DNA of 36,852 nucleotides from Bradyrhizobiaceae bacterium. GTDB lineage: Bacteria; Pseudomonadota; Alphaproteobacteria; Rhizobiales; Aestuariivirgaceae. The stretch is taken from NCBI GenBank assembly GCA_947475225.1, contig CANJMQ010000037.1:1-36852 (forward strand), in the 5' to 3' direction. The translations under genes and the position numbers were made by a program. Below the pieces are notes generated by a model that did not search any database, was not told the DNA's origin, and saw only the letters and a program-made list of their open reading frames with translations. Each line of letters opens with the position of its first letter. Position 1 is the first letter of the stretch. Positions 32,342 to 36,852 of this stretch are shown here, piece after piece.

Positions 32342-33541
32342 TCAGCCCTTGATGATGGTGGGAATGCGGGTGGCGGGCGGCGTGTTGCGGCTGCGCTGGC
32401 ATTTGATCTGGCCATCGATCACCACCATGCCGATGCCCGGCAGGTCGCCGAGCGCGATTGAGTGCAGCAGGTTTTCACCCGCCGAATGCTGCGCTGTGTC
32501 CATGAACACGAAGTCCGCCGCGCGTCCCACCTCGATGAGGCCGCAGTCGAGCTTCCTCATGCGCGCGGTGTTGCCGGTGGCAAGGCAGATCGCCTGCTCG
32601 GCGGGAAGCTCGCCCAGCGAGGAGAGCATCGACACCATGCGCGCGATGCCCAGTGGCTGCACGCCCGAGCCCGCCGGCGCATCGGTGCCGAGCATCACGC
32701 GGTGCAACTCGCCCATCTCCCTGGCCAGTCGCAGCGTGTAGATCGCGGCGCGCTCATTGCCGTTGTGCACGATTTCGAGGCCGCGCTTGCAGCCCTCGCA
32801 GATGCAGCGGATCTGCTTGTCGGGCAGGGCCGTGTGGCCGCCGTTGATGTGACCCACCACGTCGGTGTCGGCATCGAGCACCACGTCGGCGTCGATGAGG
32901 CCCGAGCCCGGAATGGAAGGTCCGCCGGTGTGGATGGTGCTCTGGATGCCGTATTTCCGTGCCCAGGCCACCATGCGCCGCGCGGTGGGTCCGTCCTTCA
33001 CGCCGCCGAGGCCCACTTCGCCCAGCAGCGTCACGCCGGCATCGGCGAGGTCCTTGAAGTCCTGTTCCACCATCTCGGGTTCGATGCACGGGGCACCCGC
33101 ATGCACCTTCACGCCCGAGGGCCGGAAGTTGGCAAACTGCCGTTGGGCCGAGATGGCCAGCGCCTTGAGGCCGATGACGTCGCGCGGGCGGCCCGGCGTA
33201 TGCACCTCGCCTGCCGAGATCATGGTGGTGACGCCACCATTGAGATTGGAGTCGATCCAGCCGATCTGGTTCTGGCGCGGCGTCCAGTCGCCCGCCACGG
33301 GGTGGACGTGGCTGTCGATCAGGCCCGGCGTCAGCGCCGTGCCATTGGCGTCGATGATGTGGGTGGCGTGTTCCTGGTCGATGTCCTTAGCGCGGCCGAT
33401 CGCCGTGATCCGGCCATTCTCTGCCACCACCGTGTCGGCATCGAGGATCGGGTTTTCGATGGCGCCCGACAGCAGGAGGCCGATGTTGCGGATCACGAGT
33501 TTCTGCGGACCAGCGGAGCCGGCCGGGGCGTCATGCGCCAT
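32342..33541 (-). CDS. Enamidase-like metal-dependent amidohydrolase
   Basis: A 399-residue amidohydrolase-superfamily enzyme. From memory it matches the Eubacterium barkeri nicotinate-pathway enamidase over its whole length: IRNIGLLLSGAIENP, GGVTTMISAGEVHTPGRPRD, FRPSGVKVHAGA, HTGGPSIPGSGLIDADVV, SRNTPPA. That enzyme hydrolyses the cyclic enamide 1,4,5,6-tetrahydro-6-oxonicotinate to 2-formylglutarate and ammonia. Metal motifs here are H78-x-H80, GEVGLG (Glu), HTGG, HINGG and GTDAP (Asp). AGGAGG lies 6 bases before ATG 33541, fixing the start. It pairs with the lactonase downstream and is divergent from a HutD-like gene. The true substrate may be another cyclic enamide or lactam. Confidence 0.88.
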   Translation of the reverse strand: MAHDAPAGSAGPQKLVIRNIGLLLSGAIENPILDADTVVAENGRITAIGRAKDIDQEHATHIIDANGTALTPGLIDSHVHPVAGDWTPRQNQIGWIDSNLNGGVTTMISAGEVHTPGRPRDVIGLKALAISAQRQFANFRPSGVKVHAGAPCIEPEMVEQDFKDLADAGVTLLGEVGLGGVKDGPTARRMVAWARKYGIQSTIHTGGPSIPGSGLIDADVVLDADTDVVGHINGGHTALPDKQIRCICEGCKRGLEIVHNGNERAAIYTLRLAREMGELHRVMLGTDAPAGSGVQPLGIARMVSMLSSLGELPAEQAICLATGNTARMRKLDCGLIEVGRAADFVFMDTAQHSAGENLLHSIALGDLPGIGMVVIDGQIKCQRSRNTPPATRIPTIIKG

Positions 33542-33634
33542 GTTGTCCTCCTGGCAAACGCGCTGCTTCTGGGGCAGCGTCAGGGGTGTCATACTGCGTC
33601 ATGGAAGGGTGCCTGTCGAGGGCAGGGGAGAAGC

Positions 33635-34171
33635 ATGAGGATCATCCGCAAGACCGATCTTGTCGAAGGCCGCTGGCGCAATGGCATGGGCGTGTCATGG
33701 GACATTGCCTCCGACCCGCCGGGCACCGATGATTTCGGCTGGCGCTTCGCCATCGCCCGCATCGAGGCGCACGTGCCCTTCTCGAATTATCCGGATGTCG
33801 ACCGCATCTTTACCCTCATTGAGGGCAATGGCCTCGACCTTGAGTTCGAGGGCCAGCGGAGTCTTGCCGTCCATCGCTGCTTCGTGCCGCATCCTTATCC
33901 TTGCGACGTGCCCACCTTCTGCCACCTGCGCGATGGCCCGTGCCGCGCGCTGAACCTGTTCACCCGGCGCGGCCGCTGGCGGGCAGCGGCGGACATCCTG
34001 TCGAGCGGCGCGGAGATCAGTCACCCCGGCCCCTTTCTGCTCTTCGCGCTGCAGGGTGGGGCGGACGTCAACGGCCATGCGCTGGGCGAGGGCGATGCCG
34101 CCATCGCCGCCGACAGCGTCAAGGCCGATACGGAGGGCTTCCTGTACGCGGCCCGGCTGTTTGCCCAGTGA
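33635..34171 (+). CDS. Second HutD/Ves-like cupin protein
   Basis: A 178-residue protein with a diverged HutD/Ves pattern: RIIRKTDLVEGRWRNGMGVSWDIASDPPG, FGWRFAIARIEAHVPFSNYPDVDRIFTLIEGNGLDLEF, and a C-terminal cupin half ending in GFLYAARLF. In place of the usual WKNGGG it has WRNGMG. GGGGAG lies just upstream of ATG 33635. It is divergent from the enamidase gene with 93 bases between the starts, so shared regulation is possible. It shares only the family pattern with the product of 15215-15784. Function is unknown; a small-molecule-binding cupin is likely. Confidence 0.8.
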   Translation: MRIIRKTDLVEGRWRNGMGVSWDIASDPPGTDDFGWRFAIARIEAHVPFSNYPDVDRIFTLIEGNGLDLEFEGQRSLAVHRCFVPHPYPCDVPTFCHLRDGPCRALNLFTRRGRWRAAADILSSGAEISHPGPFLLFALQGGADVNGHALGEGDAAIAADSVKADTEGFLYAARLFAQ

Positions 34172-34227
34172 TTGGCCTGCGGCGGCTTTCCCGCTAGAAC
34201 CCCGCCAGACAGATCGGAGACAGTTTC

Positions 34228-34662
34228 ATGAAAGCACGTGTTCAGTGGCTCGACGGCCGGGCCTTCGTCGGTGAATCGGGCTCAGGCCATGCCGTGGTGA
34301 TGGATGGCGCGGCGGAGGCCGGTGGCCGCAACATCGGCGTCCGCCCCATGGAGATGCTGCTGCTGGGGCTGGGCGGATGCACCGCCTTCGACGTGGTGAT
34401 GATCCTGGAGCGGATGCGTGAGCAGGTCACGGGCCTCGACATTGCGCTGGAGGCCGAGCGCGCGGCGGAGGACCCCAAGGTCTTCACCCACGTGAAACTC
34501 ATCTACAAGGTCACCGGCCGCAATCTGAAACCCGCCAATGTGGAGCGCGCGGTAAACCTCTCGGCCGAGAAATATTGTTCCGCCTCCATGATGATCGGCA
34601 AGACGGCAACCATCGAGCACAGCTTCGAGATCATCGAGGACGGCGCGGCCGCCACGACCTGA
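34228..34662 (+). CDS. OsmC-family peroxiredoxin-like protein
   Basis: A 144-residue OsmC/YhfA-type protein. The two redox cysteines are in the usual places: LLLGLGGCTAFDVVMIL (about residue 51) and SAEKYCSASMMIGKTA (about residue 115). OsmC proteins reduce organic hydroperoxides using the cysteine pair; YhfA-like members are less well defined. GGAG lies 8 bases before the ATG. It follows the HutD-like gene after 56 bases and ends at a clear hairpin terminator. Confidence 0.92.
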   Translation: MKARVQWLDGRAFVGESGSGHAVVMDGAAEAGGRNIGVRPMEMLLLGLGGCTAFDVVMILERMREQVTGLDIALEAERAAEDPKVFTHVKLIYKVTGRNLKPANVERAVNLSAEKYCSASMMIGKTATIEHSFEIIEDGAAATT

Positions 34663-34668
34663 CGGGAT

Positions 34669-34700
34669 CCGCGGGAGACACCCGCGGAGATTTCCTTTTT
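34669..34700 (+). terminator. Intrinsic terminator of the OsmC gene
   Basis: CCGCGGG (34669-34675) pairs perfectly with CCCGCGG (34681-34687) around AGACA, followed by AGATTTCCTTTTT. It starts six bases after the OsmC stop. The T-run is slightly displaced from the stem, but the hairpin is strong. Confidence 0.75.
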
Positions 34701-34704
34701 GGGC

Positions 34705-34927
34705 TCTTGTACAACTCTGGGTATATTTTGGCCAGAAGCGCAGGGCCTTGATGTCGGGAGGGGGCTTCGCAAAATGCATGGCCTTCCCGGTTGCGTTCCG
34801 GAAACCCCGTAAAACAGGGGCCCCGCGCCTCGGACGGACCTTAACCATGCCCCCACCGGGACTGGCTTGGCCCCGGCAAATCGGCTTATGATTTGCCCAA
34901 TGTCAGGCGGTTGTCTGGCAGCTTTTT
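34705..34927 (+). ncRNA. Candidate small RNA or long leader in a gene-free gap
   Basis: The 382 bases between the OsmC and HdeD genes hold no credible reading frame but several structured pieces. There is a GGAAACCCCG / CGGGG-rich region at 34800-34860. A hairpin TGTCAG (34899-34904) pairs with CTGGCA (34913-34918) and is followed by GCTTTTT, which looks like an intrinsic terminator. A transcript starting after the OsmC terminator and ending here would be about 200 bases. I could not match it to 6S, tmRNA, SRP or RNase P RNA. The alternative is a structured 5' leader of the HdeD gene. Confidence 0.3.
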
Positions 34928-34937
34928 CGCAGAAACT

Positions 34938-34978
34938 TGCCCGCCCCGCGCTTTTTCGGCACGACGGCGGGCATTTTT
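34938..34978 (+). terminator. Second terminator-like hairpin upstream of the HdeD gene
   Basis: TGCCCGCC (34938-34945) pairs perfectly with GGCGGGCA (34966-34973) around a 20-base loop, followed by TTTTTG. It ends 67 bases before the HdeD start, so it may terminate a small RNA or act as an attenuator in the HdeD leader. Confidence 0.5.
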
Positions 34979-35044
34979 GTGTTCGGGAAGTTGCGTGAAT
35001 GTACTAATCTTCTTGCGGGTTTAAACGTGGAGAAGGGACGACTC

Positions 35045-35635
35045 ATGACCAACAACGTAGCCAATGCGCGTGGCCTCGGGGCCGGCGCTCAACTGTTGCA
35101 CGGGCTTGCCAAGCACTGGTGGATGCTGGCGCTTCGCGGCGTCGCCGCCATCGTCTTTGGTGTGCTGGCCTTCGCCTGGCCGGGCATCACCATCCTCAGC
35201 CTCGTCATGCTCTATGGCGCCTATGCGCTGGTGGATGGCGTGTTCTCGATCTTTGCCGCAGTTGGCGGCGGCACGCCGGCACCGCGCTGGTGGCTGGCCG
35301 TGGTCGGTATCCTCGGCATCCTGGCGGGCCTCATCGCCTTCGCCAATCCGGTGCTGGTGGGGCTTTACCTGCTGTGGTTCATCGGCGCCTGGGCGATTGT
35401 CAGCGGTGTCATGGAAATCATCGGTGCCATCCGGCTGCGCAAGGAGATCGACAATGAGTGGATGCTGATCCTGCACGGCGTCGTCTCCGTGCTGTTCGGC
35501 ATCATGCTCTTCGCCTGGCCGGTGACCAGCGCGATGGCGCTCATCTGGGTGATCGGCGCCTATGCCATTGCCGCTGGCGTGATCATGATCGCGCTGGCCT
35601 TCAAGCTCAGGGGCCACGCCGGCCACGCGAACTGA
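35045..35635 (+). CDS. HdeD-family (DUF308) membrane protein
   Basis: A 196-residue integral membrane protein with six hydrophobic helices in three pairs (about residues 26-44, 49-73, 82-99, 103-126, 137-156 and 161-187). Repeated phrases such as VFGVLAFAWPGIT and LFGIMLFAWPVTS show the internal duplication of HdeD proteins. HdeD was found as an acid-resistance membrane protein in E. coli; its molecular action is unknown. AGAAGGGA lies upstream of ATG 35045. A very strong terminator follows the gene, and two hairpins precede it, so it is a single-gene unit. Confidence 0.92.
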   Translation: MTNNVANARGLGAGAQLLHGLAKHWWMLALRGVAAIVFGVLAFAWPGITILSLVMLYGAYALVDGVFSIFAAVGGGTPAPRWWLAVVGILGILAGLIAFANPVLVGLYLLWFIGAWAIVSGVMEIIGAIRLRKEIDNEWMLILHGVVSVLFGIMLFAWPVTSAMALIWVIGAYAIAAGVIMIALAFKLRGHAGHAN

Positions 35636-35659
35636 TCTTTCGCGTTCTCGCGTGTTGTG

Positions 35660-35690
35660 GAGAGCGGCCTTCGGGCCGCTCTCTTTTTTT
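35660..35690 (+). terminator. Strong intrinsic terminator of the HdeD gene
   Basis: GAGAGCGGCC (35660-35669) pairs perfectly with GGCCGCTCTC (35674-35683) around a TTCG tetraloop, followed at once by seven Ts. This is the best terminator in the window. It also separates the HdeD gene from the convergent PaiB-like gene. Confidence 0.92.
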
Positions 35691-35708
35691 GCGGGCAAGC
35701 GCGCTGTC

Positions 35709-36332
35709 TCAGGTCGGTATCAGTCCTGCCGCCGCGCGCTCTTCGGGCCGCGCACTCTCCGCCAGCCCCGCCGCCACGCCGCGACGGTCAGCCTCGGAGC
35801 GGTTCTGGCTCATCTTCTTCTTGCCTTCGAGCCGGGTGATCGGAATGCGCAAGCCCACAATGCCGCGCAACTGTGCCGCCATGTAATCCTCGGGCGCGTC
35901 GCTCACCTCCCATGGCTTGGCGCGCGCGCCCTCATGCAACTCTGTGAGCCGCGTCACCACCGTGAGCAGGCGGGCCGGATCGTCGAAGAATTCGACCGGG
36001 CCATGGGCATGAACCGTCACGTAGTTCCACGTCGGGACCACCTTTCCCGTCTCCTGCTTTGTCTGGTACCAGGACGGCGTGATGTAGGCATCAGGCCCCA
36101 TGAACACTGCCACCGCCTCGCCGATCACCGGCAGCCGCCACTGCGGATTGGCCCGCGCGAGATGACCGTGGAGCGTTCCGTACTGGCCTTCGCTCTCGTC
36201 GAGCAGCAGCGGCAACGGCGACACCTGCGGCCCCTCCGCCGTGGCCGTTACCAAGTTGGCAAGCCGCGCGGCGCGAATGGTGGCAAAGACGCTGTCGCGG
36301 TCTTCGTCGTTGAAGGCAGGCGGCATGTACAT
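35709..36332 (-). CDS. PaiB-like FMN-binding protein
   Basis: A 207-residue protein of the PaiB/FMN-binding split-barrel family. It opens with MYMPPAFNDEDRD and contains LVTATAEGPQVSPLPLLLDE, GHLARANPQW, FMGPDAYITPSWY and VPTWNYVTVHAHG, all family landmarks. In Bacillus subtilis PaiB is linked to repression of sporulation and protease genes, but most homologues have no proven function. A flavin- or heme-linked oxidoreductase role is equally likely. AGAGGA lies 9 bases before the ATG. It stands alone and converges with the HdeD gene. Confidence 0.92.
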   Translation of the reverse strand: MYMPPAFNDEDRDSVFATIRAARLANLVTATAEGPQVSPLPLLLDESEGQYGTLHGHLARANPQWRLPVIGEAVAVFMGPDAYITPSWYQTKQETGKVVPTWNYVTVHAHGPVEFFDDPARLLTVVTRLTELHEGARAKPWEVSDAPEDYMAAQLRGIVGLRIPITRLEGKKKMSQNRSEADRRGVAAGLAESARPEERAAAGLIPT

Positions 36333-36817
36333 TTGCTATGGTCCTCTTCTGCCCTGCGGCATCGCGCGAAAGCGCTCTGGCGCGAAGGTCCGCTTATGCC
36401 GGCGCCGGGCAGACCAGCGGAATCAGTAACCCGGACGCCGCGCCAGTGAAAGGTCAAAGCTTTGCGCCATTTGGCGCAGGCGTATCACCGGTTGACCTGC
36501 TTTCGCATCGCGGCGCTGATGTGGCTCATCTTCGCGCCCTCACTCCTGCCTCTTCATCTCTGCTGAAGCAAGCAGCGCGGGGCTTCCGCTCTACATTGCG
36601 GAATGGTCCCTATCAACAGGCTGATGGTGGGGCAATTGGTGGGCGATACTGGATCAGCGCAACGAAATGAGATCAACGAGTGCGACTGTCACGCCGGTAA
36701 AAATCCACCCATTTGTACTTAAGCCCGCATTCGCCAGATGACACACTTATTTCTGGCAGACTTTCAGCGATTAAGGTATATATATCAGTAGTTTAATCTG
36801 AACCACATGAGGCCATC
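36333..36817. other. Gene-poor stretch at the window end
   Basis: I see no supported gene in these ~485 bases. A 110-codon plus-strand frame (36338-36670) has no ribosome site and no recognisable protein character. TGCGCC/GGCGCA at 36463-36478 is a small hairpin. From about 36690 the composition turns AT-rich, with the phrase GCCGGTAAAAATCCACCCA, which vaguely recalls the ends of IS21-type elements, and a TATATATAT run near 36778. This may be a promoter region or the edge of a mobile element. Confidence 0.4.
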
Positions 36818-36852
36818 ATGGAGAACCCAGCGGGTGAATCGAGTGATGGTAC
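36818..36852 (+). CDS. Possible start of a gene running out of the window
   Basis: ATG 36818 opens a frame to the window end (MENPAGESSDG), with ATGAGG about 7 bases before it. An ATG at 36806 in another frame is also open. The AT-rich stretch just upstream could hold a promoter. Only 11 codons are visible, so no function can be given. Confidence 0.25.
   Translation, partial: MENPAGESSDG

Noticed and set aside
32462..33634. A 5' extension of the second HutD-like frame
   Set aside because: It lies antisense to the enamidase gene. GGGGAG precedes ATG 33635, and the family length matches that start.
36338..36670. A 110-codon plus-strand frame near the window end
   Set aside because: There is no ribosome site and no recognisable family; the translation is low-complexity in character and such frames are common by chance in GC-rich DNA.
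1..36852. tRNA, rRNA, CRISPR arrays or complete insertion sequences
   Set aside because: I looked for cloverleaf ends, regularly spaced repeats and transposase motifs (DDE, tyrosine or serine recombinase) and found none that could be supported.

Overview
The window reads as chromosomal DNA of a high-GC alphaproteobacterium, most likely from the Hyphomicrobiales. The order degP - OmpR-type regulator - histidine kinase - glnE, followed by an EF-hand/ECF sigma/metal-sensor operon, is a layout I recall from that order; this is recalled, not searched. I see no tRNA, rRNA, CRISPR array or complete insertion sequence.

Region 1 (3-3157) holds the 3' end of a DegP/HtrA protease and a two-component system whose genes overlap by 4 bases. 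Region 2 (3158-10290) is an island with lower GC. It holds an AT-rich leader, a secreted 1804-residue RHS/YD-repeat protein (3340-8754) with a cysteine-rich C-terminal tip, and a small gene overlapping its end. Next comes a displaced second copy of the RHS core and tip, now broken by a frameshift and stops (9145-9785), then an intact paralogue of the small gene. This looks like a polymorphic RHS toxin/immunity locus with one live and one decayed tip, although the effector function is inferred.

Region 3 (10291-21372) is housekeeping and stress response: glnE, a four-gene EF-hand/ECF sigma/membrane protein/metal-sensor operon, then on the minus strand hutD-like, a PAS histidine kinase and pepN, with a divergent GreA/GreB-family factor.

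Region 4 (21583-33541) is a catabolic region. A LysR regulator, in operon with a D-amino-acid-dehydrogenase-like oxidoreductase, diverges from a tight six-gene operon: flavin reductase, HpaB-fold monooxygenase, Rid-family protein without the usual arginine, Rieske oxygenase, HDAC-fold amidohydrolase and DUF1028 protein. Downstream are a GFA protein and three minus-strand genes: M20 deacylase, SMP-30 lactonase and a protein very like enamidase of the nicotinate pathway. Together these suggest oxygenative opening of an N-heterocyclic or aromatic-amine substrate followed by amide, enamide and lactone hydrolysis. The substrate is unknown. This is the best candidate for an undescribed pathway.

Region 5 (33635-36852) holds a second HutD-like cupin, an OsmC protein, a gene-free stretch with two terminator-like hairpins (possible small RNA), an HdeD membrane protein, a PaiB-like protein, and a gene-poor end that may enter a mobile element or a new gene. 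Dispersed two-hairpin palindromic repeats lie between genes in region 4.
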